This document shows positions 23,000 to 32,741 of a DNA stretch of 64,000 nt, in pieces (position 1 is the first letter of the stretch; each line of letters begins with the position of its first letter). A program made the position numbers and the translations under genes. Source of the stretch: Lepidonotus clava (Eukaryota; Annelida; Polychaeta; Phyllodocida; Polynoidae). The DNA lies in assembly GCA_936440205.1 (NCBI GenBank), contig OW387147.1:27677629-27741628 (forward strand). The letters are read 5' to 3'. A model generated the notes under the pieces. The model worked only from the letters and a program-made list of their open reading frames with translations, ran no database searches and was not told where the DNA came from.

Positions 23000-23335
23000 G
23001 TATGCATTCCATAAAAATTTGGCGATAATTATCGCGAGTTAAATCGCTTCCATAAAAGATCTGCGATACTAAAAATATTATCGCCAAGGCCTCAAATCAG
23101 TATCGCGGCGATAATTACAAAATATCGCCGTTTTAAAAAAATATATTTTCACAAATATTAATGTCTCAAAATATATATATATGACCAAGGAAAAAGCCTG
23201 TAAAGTTTGAGTTTGATTGAAAAAAAATTTGAACAAAAAAAATTAAAAACAAAAATTTTATGTGGCGATAACAATTGTTGGTATCGTGGTGTTTCTTAAA
23301 ACGAGATTATCGCGAAATCTTTATGGAATGGCCCC
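23000..23335. mobile_element. Non-autonomous inverted-repeat element (MITE), Harbinger-like
   Basis: The ends are inverted repeats: GCATTCCATAAAAATTT on the left and, reverse complemented, GCCATTCCATAAAGATTT on the right, followed inward by GCGATAATTATCGCG-like sequence on both sides. AAG flanks each end (22997-22999 and 23336-23338), a plausible 3-base target duplication as made by PIF/Harbinger transposases. The element is 336 bp with no coding capacity. The interior repeats tatcgcc/ggcgata many times. Confidence 0.65.
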
Positions 23336-23805
23336 AAGATCTTAAATGGATATATTATCTTAAATTTACCCCCAGAAAACCATGGCGTGGAACGGGTTTA
23401 AACAGCCCAAAGAGGAGGCAAATGTCATAAGTCTTAAAAAATACTTGGTGAGAAATGCAAAGGTCGTAATTGCTAATTTAAGGACAATCGCGCCATTATC
23501 CAGATACTCAAAAAATCAAAGCCCTTCAGTTTTTCTCGAATATTGCAGAAATGTTCAGTAATGTTTAGTCTATCATAACTGAAATTCAAAATTAGTTTAC
23601 CAGGAATACTTAAGTAGATATTTATGGCCAAATAAGACAAATTTTGTGGTAATTTGGCAAATTCTGAAAAATGTCTTAACCCAAATTATACTAAAGTGTC
23701 AATTATGATCCAAAACACTAAATATCTTATATCTGGCACTATATATGAGATAATAAGTCACATACAAAATTTTAGGTCTCTATCTATAGTAGAAGCTGAG
23801 ATATG
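23336..23805. other. Intergenic AT-rich sequence, no gene seen
   Basis: No coding region, RNA gene or clear repeat recognised. Confidence 0.5.
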
Positions 23806-23807
23806 GG

Positions 23808-24324
23808 GCGTCCTACATGTAGGACGCTAGCATAATCCACTACCATAATTTCCATAGTATTTAACCCTTTGCTAATGCTAAAAAGAGCCTTATTGACAAA
23901 TATATGCTAACAAATAAATCATACTAATAATTCTAAAAATAAGTATTCTAGCAATCCGTTAAGTGGAAAGCCACTCATAATTATGAAATCCACTTTCGGA
24001 GGGTGCGGAAAAATTATTTCTTATTAATTTTTGGGGTTGCCATGGTAACCAACGACCCAATTTATTGGTCATCTATGATAATAAGCCTTTATCCGTCATT
24101 AAAGGGTTAAGGCAAAATAAAAATTTGTTCTAAAATACAAAAAGACCTTTAAAGTACTTAATACTGGACTTCTATGGGCACCTACTACATCCTTTGTATG
24201 CAAAATGTGTGAGTAAATGATGACAAAACTTCAAAATAATGCTATATCATGTAGTATCCACATTGATGCAGGGCATAAAATTAAGGTAGTGGATTATGCT
24301 AACGTCCTACATGTAGGACGGCAA
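23808..24324. mobile_element. Inverted-repeat element with palindromic ends
   Basis: Both ends carry the perfect 18-base palindrome CGTCCTACATGTAGGACG. Inward of it on the left is CTAGCATAATCCACTACC, and on the right is its near-exact reverse complement. The inverted repeats total about 36 bases. A third, slightly changed end (CGTCCTACCAGTAGGACG then TTAGCATAATC) lies at 24664-24692 in the left-end orientation. No coding sequence. A smaller TTAA-flanked element sits inside. Confidence 0.6.
23865..24106. mobile_element. TTAA-flanked MITE nested in the palindrome-ended element
   Basis: It runs CCCTTT...AAAGGG with TTAA directly outside on both sides (23861-23864 and 24107-24110). The inverted similarity continues inward past AATG to a shared GCCTTATT block. 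TTAA duplication with CCC-type ends is typical of piggyBac-like elements; assignment is tentative. 242 bp, non-coding. Confidence 0.65.
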
Positions 24325-24986
24325 TAGAAAATTCTTAATATCTCTGGACATTATTATTTGATTTAAATAAAAATTAGCATGCATATGGAGCTCCATAAGG
24401 TCTATCTAAAATTCAAATTTTGTCCCAAAATATTTATTATATCATAGGAAAAACATACATTGATTTTTCAAATTTTCTATCATCTGTATTTGTCAATTTA
24501 CCTCATTGTTTGTTGCCATGGCAACATGATGTTGCGCGGGATATGTTCTTATTTGTAATATTTTCATGATCTATAGGTGTAGAGGTCATATTTACACTAA
24601 GATTTTAGATTGCATTCATATTTTGACTAACTTTAACAAGTAACACAAAACCCATGGTATAGGCGTCCTACCAGTAGGACGTTAGCATAATCTGGGTTAA
24701 ATAGGACAATTTTAGTTTTTTTCTATAACTCTTATAATTTATAATATATAATGATATGACATACTTCTATCTGATTGTGACGGTGTTGAGCATAATACAA
24801 AATATCAAAATTACCTGTCATGTAAATTCTTTAGGTGAATTTATGGAGAAAACTCATAAATACTCATTTTAAGTAATTTTAGACCTCAAAATGAATATTC
24901 AGCTTTTCTGGCCAAGTTCATCTGGTGACCCCCTATTGTTTTGGCTGAAAATAATAGCCTCTAGCCTTCTCTACAATATATGTGAC
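24325..24986. other. Spacer with a third palindromic end
   Basis: AT-rich, no gene. It holds the palindrome CGTCCTACCAGTAGGACG near 24664 and a perfect TTGCCATGGCAA palindrome near 24516. Confidence 0.45.
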
Positions 24987-25659
24987 CCGTTTTGGCGAAT
25001 TGAGTCGGATGTCGCACGGGGAAGATTTTTAGTTAGGTATACCATTAGAAAATACTAATTATTAGCTTTAAAACGAGGTATAGCATGTCTAGGTCCCATA
25101 TCTAGTGCCTGAGATAAGTTGCGACGAAAATAAAAAGAACCGCGCCTATGCGGGTATAAGAAACTGAGATAAATGAGTTCAAAGTTTTTCTTACCGCGCG
25201 CTACCGCGGTCCTCCGATAAAGCCCTAGCAATGTACACTTGTAATCAATCCTTGGTCCTGAAACTTTACATAGTAATTCTACACTATTCTAGCTAACAAA
25301 TACCAGTAATTCATGCGTTTATATACAAAACTTTTATTCATGCCGGCGCTGCAAAAAGTGACCAAAATCCGGATCTGAAACAACAACTTAACCTAGAACG
25401 GCAAGCATAAAGGATCACAATACCTCATCTTGGTAGCTTAAAAACGACTCTGTGATGACCCTATGTACCCTGGGTATCCATAATGTGTCTATAAAAGTTC
25501 TTGGAATGTTCATGATTGTCTTTGGTCGTTAAAATAGTGAAAAGCCACTGAGGTAAAATCATAAAATCACAAAAAAGTCTTAACAACTAAAATAAGTTAA
25601 CAATGTTCAAAATGGATTTCTCAAGTGGTCCTGGGTCTGCCAAGACCACGTTTAGCACG

Positions 25660-25831
25660 TTAACTAGGACGGCCCCTGCCCCTAGCTGGGGGTGGGTGGC
25701 CTTCCTCCTCTGAGTCAGATGAAGAATTTGATTGCCTCTCCAGCTGTCTGACCAACTCCTCCTCCTCCCCCTCCGATCCTGATGATGTGTCTGGAGTCTG
25801 GAGTCTGTCCTCTGCCTCTGCCTCTGCCCCT

Positions 25832-25863
<32 letters not shown>

Positions 25864-27134
25864 CTCTGCCTCTGCCTCTGCCTCTGCCCCTGCCTCTGCC
25901 CCTGCCCCTGCCTGGCCCATCCCCCTCGCCAGCCTCTGGCTCTGATTCTGCATCTGGTTCCGGCGGAGGTACGGCACGGGGGCCTGGGCCGGGTGCTGGT
26001 TCTGGTACAGAGGGCTTAGGGCACATGATGTCCTTTGTGTCGTCAGTACAAAAATCCCGAATGTTCTTGAAGAGATACCACTGTCTTTTGGCAGGGAGGC
26101 CAGGGGATGGAGTGGGCTGAGGGCCTTCCTGGGGGACAGCTTCAGGGGCGACAGTCAGCATCTTGAAGGTCTCAGGGGCCGAGTCCGCATACTGCCGGAA
26201 GGTGACGTGGCCCTTGTTCTGGTCAGAGAACACAAAGTGATGATACTGCTTTATGCCCTTGAGTGGTTTGATGAAAGGGGTCAAAAAAGATTGCTAGTCA
26301 TACGTCTCGACAAACACCTTCCCATTCTCGTCCCCCACAAGTTGGGCAAGGTTGACACATTCTTGGGTACTCTTCACCACAGTCGCCTCCATCTCCGTGG
26401 GGCTCGAGACTGGCTCACGACGAAACTTTTGTTTAAGCAAACCAAAGCACCAATCTGGGGCAAACTTGGTGTGCCCTGTGATCAAAAAGTTTAAGGAAAT
26501 GGACTGGTGCCGGCCAGTCAGGACCCGCCAGAGAAGATACGCTGGTACAAACTTGTTCTTGTTCTGACCACTACAGTTGTCACAGTGCATGTCCACCGCC
26601 TTCTCCCCCAGGGAATACGTTTCAAAATAGTGGTGCAGGTATGAAATAACTGCATTTGACCACTTACTACCGCAATGGCTTTCGTCGATCAAATAGTTCA
26701 CCTGTTGGGGGATGGCCTCGGCGCAGACACCGAAAATGCCGACCTTACGGGAGACAAGGAAATACAGTGGGCCAGGCTGCATAGGAAAGGAGGGAAGGTG
26801 GACCTGCTGGGCATAATCAAAACTGATGTGGACCTTCGTGTCAGAAGAACAAGGGGGGTGGGGGCCAAGGGGAGGGGACTCTGCATCCTTGTAGGCAGCC
26901 TTGGCAGCCTTGACCATGTCCTGATAAAAGGCCCTCTCCCGAGCCACCACCTCGAGGTGAAGTTGTTGCTTTTTCAGCTTGGCCTGTTTCACAATGTCAG
27001 GTAGGTTACTAGAGGCAGAGATATCCCTGTTGTTGCGCTGGCATTCCCAGCAGAGGTCAGTCATAGGGCGGGAACACACTATGCGAGGGAGGAGTTGGAG
27101 CCACAGGTTTCTAAAGGTTGAGTCAGCGACACAC
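25660..27134 (-). CDS. Transposase-like gene, exon 5 (catalytic core and low-complexity C-terminus)
   Basis: The exon opens near 27134 and reads CVADSTFRNLWLQLLPR, then the Cys pair of DLCWECQRNN. A coiled-coil-like LKKQQLHLEVVARERAFYQD follows. The presumed catalytic region has ISFDYAQQVHLP and then MHCDNCSGQNKNKF, each with an Asp that could serve in an RNase H-type DDE site (inference), followed by LITGHTKFAPDWCFGLLKQ. After position 26294 come PLKGIKQYHHFVFSDQNKGH and KRQWYLFKNIRDFC. A TAG at 26294-26296 interrupts the frame where Trp is likely in relatives. The C-terminus passes through a (tctgcc)n microsatellite, after which an acidic frame ending at 25660 looks more protein-like than the frame that runs in. 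It is non-functional as it stands, or a recent loss. Confidence 0.72.
25800..25916. repeat. (TCTGCC)n microsatellite within the transposase-like exon
   Basis: About 19 near-perfect hexamers alternating tctgcc and cctgcc. In the three minus-strand frames it encodes Gly-Arg, Glu-Ala or Gln-Arg repeats. Slippage here has probably shifted the frame between the domain part and the acidic C-terminal tail. Confidence 0.85.
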
Positions 27135-27631
27135 CTGAAGTCACGGGCATGAACCCTCTAGATGGCACCAGGGTTCCTGCTTAGAACTATAAGAATAGAA
27201 AGGGTAGCACACTCGCCATTTTGTTTTTAGCTGGTGCCTGGCAAAACCTATAAGCTGATGACCAGCAGATGCATGGGATTCCCACAAGACTGCAGTGAAT
27301 GACCCAGTTCTATTTGATATTAATATAAAAAAAACACAACTAAACTTATTATATTTTTGTCATTAATCAATACTAAATCATAATTATTGCAGTGTGCTTT
27401 GAATTTTTGTAGTTAATGTTTTCCCAGAAGATATAGCTCTATGTATGATTCCCCCTTCAGCGCCCCTTACTTGAACAGAATGCAACTCATTCACTGGATT
27501 GGATGGTTATTTATAGTGTTAAAAGGGTTTCCCCAAAAACTTCTTCAGACATTCTCTGAACTCAATACAAGTAGAGAGTTAGTAGTTGTATAATCATAGC
27601 CTTCATTAACACCCATATCTACCATGGTCAG

Positions 27632-27705
27632 AAATAGCCCAGAGGCTAGAGTCTAGGACTTCAAATCCAAAGGTTGGGGTTTCAAATCCCACCCATGTCA
27701 GGGCA
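27632..27705 (+). repeat. tRNA-like SINE head in intron 4 of the transposon gene
   Basis: An A-box-like TAGCCCAGAGGCTAGAG and a B-box-like GGTTTCAAATCCC are spaced as in a tRNA gene, with a CTTCAAATC anticodon-loop region. The acceptor stem does not pair, so it is a tRNA-derived repeat and not a working tRNA. Confidence 0.5.
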
Positions 27706-28039
27706 GTGTCACTCTTTTTAATAAATGAAGAAATCACTTTAAAAAAGCATTCATTTGGGTGAAAGAACAACAGAATGATGTGACATTCATGTCTATCCAA
27801 CCATTTATTTGTCTTATATATATATAGGCTGTATAAATGCTTATAATTCTACAGCTAATGACCTGTGTCTAATTGTAAAAAAAAATCATTTTCCTTTTAT
27901 TCAACTTTATAACATTAAGCTAAAATTGAAATATCTTTGTGTATACCAAAGATAAATGATTAGCATTGTAAAAGTTGATAATAATATTAGATTGAAGATG
28001 ATTTGCATAAGAAAAAATGCAACATGGTCAAACTGCAAC

Positions 28040-28110
28040 ATGACCATCAGTAGGTTTGAACCACCAACCTTCTGATTTGAAGTCCCTCACCATAGCCACT
28101 ATACCACAGT
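28040..28110 (-). repeat. tRNA-like SINE head, opposite orientation
   Basis: Read on the minus strand: GTATAGTGGCTATGGTGAGG as A-box region, ACTTCAAATC in the anticodon position, and GGTTCAAACC as B box. It shares the anticodon-region sequence with the copy at 27632-27705, from which it is inverted by about 400 bases. Confidence 0.5.
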
Positions 28111-28689
28111 TTGCTGTAATGACAGTGGAACAAAATGCTTGGGCTGAATGAGGTTGCTGTATTATGTTTGGGATGAGGTTTTTGTTCAAAACCCCCTTTC
28201 AGGGGCCTCTTGTATAACTAACATGATGATGTCACAGGGGATTCCCCTACCCTCCCATGCCCTAATTAACCAGTGTGAAGGAAATAGCAATGTACATTAC
28301 ACAATTATGGCAAAACTTTGGGCAAACATAGGTTTTAACATGGACAGGAGTTATAAATACCATTGCATATTGTATATAGTTACCAAAAGGCCTATGTGCA
28401 CATTGCCCTATATGGTTGGTCATGTGACCTCCATTCATAAAGTCCTTTCCAAATAAGGGCATTGCCATATATGGTATGCTGCTATGCTGGGTGGGGTTGC
28501 ATTTTTTTCAATGAATTTGTCAATTGCCATTTATTGAGCATAAATATCAATAAAACACGACAGCCAATTGTTTTTAACATTTGTCTGAAATTCAAACCAT
28601 TGTTTTTTTCACACAAAAACATAATAGTTTAGGCATAAATCCAAAATATATGTCTGTGCAAACTGCAGGGTACAGTTTTAGGTTCTTAC

Positions 28690-29041
28690 CCTGTTAGTAT
28701 TATAAGTAACTATGAGACAGGGGTAGCGCCATCTAGAGAGTTCATGCCCGTGCCTGAAGTTAGCCTCCTCCATGGCGTTGCTGTACAACCTGTAGATGTC
28801 GGCCTTTGTGGAAGAGGAGGGGAGGAGGAGGATGTCATCCCGTTTGTGGGAGGACACACAGCCAGGCAGGACGAGGGCGTTGGTCTCGGCATAGGAGTTG
28901 ATGAAGTCCACGACCCGCCTGATGTCCTCCAGCTGGAGGATCCTTGTAGTTGCCTGTCGGCCACCAGCGTTCTTCTGCCTGGTCACCACCCCGTGGGACT
29001 TGTACCACTTTATGATGGACGTCAGTTTGTTCTGGCTGATG
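28690..29041 (-). CDS. Transposase-like gene, exon 4
   Basis: Acceptor gacctttccag; donor AACAGG/GTAAGA; 352 bases, ending in phase 0. It codes ISQNKLTSIIKWYKSHG, which looks like a small helix-turn-helix-like DNA-binding unit, then LEDIRRVVDFINSYAETNAL and RDDILLLPSSSTKADIYRLY. It joins exon 3 in frame, Tyr-Ala/Ile-Ser. The join to exon 5 is off canonical by one base (the frame would continue as Asn-Arg/Cys-Val), so that junction is unresolved. Confidence 0.75.
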
Positions 29042-29278
29042 CTGGAAAGGTCACAAGGTAAGAATTACATTAGGCCAATAATTATTGGACACAGGCAACA
29101 AGTACAGGTAAGTATTGTAATATTAATATGGATGATTTGAGAAGGTAAGTGCCATGATCAGATTATGTTATGATTCATTACAGTTCATCTTGTAATTTAC
29201 CTCAAGTAGTACAATAATAGTAGGGATATCTAGGTAGACCTTATTTGAGCAAAGAAGTTGAATATGAAAGGTACTCAC

Positions 29279-29450
29279 GCGTACATGAACTTGAAAGTGT
29301 CCCTGCAGACTGGCCGAGAACCGACGAGGTAGTGGCTTCGTTGGTGCTGCCTCTCCCCTCTTCCCTTAATCCCCTTCTTCCAGGTGGACAGCCTGCTGCT
29401 ATTGTCTGTACAGGTACTGATGATGCCCAGTAGCAACATGTCCTTCTTGC
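29279..29450 (-). CDS. Transposase-like gene, exon 3
   Basis: Acceptor ttgttttctag; donor TACGC/GTGAGT; 172 bases. It codes KKDMLLLGIISTCTDNSS then GRGERQHQRSHYLVG and RPVCRDTFKFMYA. Phase 1 in and phase 2 out match exons 2 and 4 exactly. The open frame is free of stops. Confidence 0.8.
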
Positions 29451-29711
29451 CTAGAAAACAAAGTAGATTAGGATAATAACAATCTGTACATGATATGCAT
29501 GTGACTCAAGGAAAGAGGTTTCTGGATTGACCCATGAACTAGGTTAACACGCCCTAAATACTACCTTAAAAACGGTCTGGTTGAGTGTTAATAGTTGTCT
29601 GTTATACTTCAAGACGTTGTCATGGATTATGGGGTAGTTTTGAGCGAGAACGACATAGCTACATGGTCGCGGCGACAGGTTTGCATAACATGTATCTCAT
29701 GAAAAACTTAC

Positions 29712-29809
29712 CTGAGGACAGCTGAAAGACCTCCTGCCGACGTGCGACCAGCTCCGACGTCGTGAACTGTTTACTGCACTCCTTGTCTTTGTAGTGCTTG
29801 CAGGAACAT
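29712..29809 (-). CDS. Transposase-like gene, exon 2
   Basis: Acceptor ttgtctttag; donor TCCTCAG/GTAAGT; 98 bases. It codes CSCKHYKDKECSKQFTTSEL then ARRQEVFQLSS. The Cys-Cys-His-Cys pattern (CSCKHYKDKEC) suggests a small metal-binding knuckle, which is an inference. Phases agree with exons 1 and 3. Confidence 0.8.
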
Positions 29810-30141
29810 CTAAAGACAACAACATACATGATATTAGACTTAGTTCACCTTCCTAAGGGCCACAATGGCATGAGACATGATTGATAACCGTTACAGGCCG
29901 GCCGGATCAGCTGACGCCATCAAGTAGGTCACCGGACAACCCTGACGGATCATCCCTGTTTATGGCACGAAATCAACTTTGAAACTTGATAAAAACTAGT
30001 TAGGCAGTTAGAATACATACTAGGGCACAATCGTAGGCAGTTTCATCAACATTGAAAGGGATTTAGGCACTTTGCGTACTTGTTTCAGAGATACGGCAAC
30101 CGACCGCATGTCGGCCGTTATAAAGTTTTTTCAAAACTCAC

Positions 30142-30413
30142 ATGAAGCGTTCGCAGTCATCCCACTCTGCCTGTAGAAGGTCGTCCGTGGGGTCAGGGAT
30201 GACCAGTGGCTCATCCTCATCGTCCTCCAGTTCCCCTAGATCCTCCTGATCCTCTTCTTCTTTGTCCGAGGCCTCGTCTTGCCCCTCCTCCCCGTCGGCG
30301 AAGAGAAAGTACTCGTCCACCAAAGTCCACCATTGCTGTGGCTCGGCTATACCACGTAAATTCGCCTGATTTATCATATTCAGGGCATCCGCGACAGCCT
30401 CCTCGCGATCCAT
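30142..30413 (-). CDS. Transposase-like gene, exon 1 (start codon, acidic N-terminus)
   Basis: ATG at 30413 opens MDREEAVADALNMINQ. A very acidic stretch follows (DEASDKEEEDQEDLGELEDD) and ends at EWDDCERF before a GTGAGT donor in phase 2. 272 coding bases. Upstream to the right inverted repeat lie ~600 bases that must hold the promoter; no clear TATA box was seen. The in-frame splice phases across exons 1-4 are the main support for the gene model. Confidence 0.78.
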
Positions 30414-31099
30414 GTTCTTCCCGACGATGTTGGGAGGTAATCCACATCAAAATCCAGCAGTGATCCAGGATTAAAAGAGCTAAATCCGTCGGAAAAGTGA
30501 TGTCGCCTATCTGTCCTGCTCACCATGCGTCCCTTTAAATTTCCACAACAACCGAAACCGGAAGGCACGCGAGGCCTCTCAGCCAATCAGCGTGCCGCAT
30601 TCCGCACACGTGACCGCCTTGACGACGATTGTTTACGGAACGACGATCGGGAAAACACGTTGTGATTGGTCCTTGCAGGCATGAATTCAAAATCTGAGGC
30701 TGTGATTGGCCAGTTCACTTCGCGCCCTTTCAGCAGGTACCCGGAACATGGGGCTGGGATGGGATCCAGACCGACAGGCGCGCTGCGAACTTAGGGAAAA
30801 ATGGCGTGAATCGAGGGTCTTTTGTTTCAGATCACTGAGGCGTTGCGCGTCTTTGGGGCTTAGTTAGAGAGACTTAGAGATGGCTTTGGGACCTAAAATG
30901 TTTTTTGGGAAGACTTCTGATATAGGAGATATGAATAAAAGAAAAAACCATTTTCGATAAAAAATGCGAAATCCGACTTCAGAGCCCCATATCTCAGTTC
31001 GACTTTCTGCGACATCCGACTCATTTCGCCAAAACGGTATAATTTTGACCCCCTTGCCCCTCCTCTCAGGCCTCTCTCCTCTGTACCCAACGTTTGGCT

Positions 31100-31500
31100 A
31101 ATATTTTTTAAACTGCGCGGTTTATAAAGCACTATCTTTCAGGAGGCAAATTGCTGGTAATTGGAGCAGACCTCAGACACCCTGGCTGGATCCCATCTCG
31201 ACCACCAGTACCCCCTGGGTGTTTCTGTCAGTTCCCACACAAGTCACCAGCCTAACGAAACTGCAAAATATCTGACAAAACTCACAAAGGAACAGACCAG
31301 AGCACTCGTCACGGCAAGAACTAGTATGCTAAAAAACAAAAGGAAACTATAAGAACATGTACCCAGAAGCAATCTGCAGGGGCTGCGGCCGAAACAGAGG
31401 AAACACAACACCATATTTTAGAAGAATGTCCTGAAATCCATAAAGACCAAACCTTAACTACCAGAATAGAAGATATCTAAACAACTGGAAATAAATAAAC
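31100..31500 (+). pseudogene. Fragment of the C-terminal end of a LINE ORF2
   Basis: Codons from 31161 read LTKEQTRALVTARTSMLKN. A zinc-knuckle-like tail then begins CRGCG and, one frame over, continues ETEETQHHILEECPEIHKD. The C..C...H....C pattern with HILEECP is the usual end of ORF2 in several APE-type LINE clades. Frames are shifted, so it is a dead 5'-truncated relic. It lies just outside the right end of the 6-kb transposon. Confidence 0.6.
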
Positions 31501-32543
31501 AAGCAGCAAAAAACATCATTTTAATAGAAAGCACCATCAAAAAATGGTGAGGCGTAGCACCCCCAGGGCGACACCACAAAACAGTGGTGTGTCACCTCAG
31601 GGAGAATAGCCCGAAAATCCGGGCAACACCCACGGAGAAAGTTGGAGCAGCTGCAGCTGACGTCACAACACCTAGAAATGGCTCCGTGCTCCTCTCCTTG
31701 CCCTCTTTCCTGTGCCCGCCGCCGCCGCTTACCACCGCCTGCGTCACAATTTGAACAACAGACGTTTCTCTCGGGCATTAAGCCACTGAGGTTTATCTAC
31801 AATTTTTTCAATCGCTTTTAGACTACTAAACTCTTTTAATTGTGTACTTTTATAATTATTATTACGATTAATTAAAATTTATACAAATATTTTTTCTGTT
31901 GTCAGTGTCTGTCTGCCAATTACCACTCAAGATATTGTTACAAAATTTGTAGTGCTTGTCAATAACATAATTTGTATGGAGGTAACTTCGTCTCTAGTTC
32001 CTAGCAAAGAAAGAGAAACTTTCCGTTAATTTTTTCCAACATTACTTTCTAGATTTCACAAAACAAAAATTAGGACCTAAATAAAGAATCTGAGATATGA
32101 TCCCTCCAAATGATTATTCGCAGTTATACATGCCATTATGCAACGGGCTAAAATGGGCTGTCGTATAATGGCAGGTATAACTGCGAACGATGGTTTTGTC
32201 AAATCATGCACTGTTGTGCAAAATTCCAGCATTAAATTTCACGCACTAATAATATTTTTTCTGTGTTGAAAATTTCAGGATTTTTATGGTTGCTTTTGGT
32301 ATTTCATAGATCAACATAACGACGACAATTTAAAGCCAATAATCCATTGCATAACATTTTCCAACCCGACTACAATGTAAAAACGTTAGACAGAATGAGA
32401 ATAATGCAAAGATAATGAAGGTTTTGGAAATAACGTGTTTGTCTTGTATGTCGTCATAATCATAAAGGAAAAGAATACCAAATAATCTTAATGAATTAGG
32501 ATGTCAAACATGAAAATAATAGTATATTAATCTTTTTGTACAG
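31501..32543. other. Intergenic, with a long hairpin
   Basis: 31540-31790 is GC-richer with no gene seen. From 32118 to 32188 two 28-base arms pair with three mismatches around a 15-base loop (gggctaaaatgggct). Arm sequence: GCAGTTATACATGCCATTAT. It may be the core of a small foldback element or a hairpin transcript. The rest is AT-rich and empty. Confidence 0.55.
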
Positions 32544-32741
32544 AAAACTGCCGTATCGGGAGATACAAAGTCGAGATCATGTGCTCTTCCAGCCTGTCTT
32601 ACTACCGCCATAGACGGGACAGGGTTGTATTGCTGTGAGGGAAACAAATGCAACGGTAACTCGGGATCCAAAACTGCATTCAACTTGGCCTACCTTTTGC
32701 TGCCCCTATTAAGCTTATTCACCCAAAAATATCTCTTTTAA
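32544..32741 (+). pseudogene. Orphan last exon of a Ly6/uPAR-family gene
   Basis: After a tttttgtacag acceptor, 65 codons and a TAA read KTAVSGDTKSRSCALPACL, then LYCCEGNKCNGNSGSKTA, then a hydrophobic end (FNLAYLLLPLLSLFTQKYLF). This is the C-terminal half of an LU three-finger domain (cysteines 6 to 10, closing CC....CN) plus a GPI-anchor-type tail. It aligns residue for residue with the last exon of the complete gene at 52797-52979 and starts in the same phase 0. The frame is intact. No signal-peptide or first-LU exon was found upstream before the 6-kb transposon, so it is either a remnant or an exon whose partners lie beyond the insertions. Confidence 0.8.

Larger units (their letters stand above)
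24987..31037 (-). mobile_element. ~6-kb DNA transposon with inverted repeats and a five-exon transposase-like gene
   Basis: The left end reads CCGTTTTGGCGAA and continues for about 29 bases. The reverse complement of the right end (31009-31037) matches with a single mismatch over those bases. A gccccatatct block also lies subterminally on both sides. Between them the minus strand encodes a five-exon gene. A target duplication could not be fixed: the left flank is AATATATGTGA and the right flank TATAATTTT. Two tRNA-like SINE heads lie in intron 4. The encoded protein has motifs of a transposase-like family I know from many invertebrate genomes (possibly the one filed as DUF7869), so autonomous origin is likely. 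This copy carries one premature stop and a frame change at a microsatellite. Confidence 0.8.

Noticed and set aside
25782-26120. Plus-strand Pro-Leu-rich frame
   Set aside because: Product of the (tctgcc)n microsatellite opposite the transposase-like gene.
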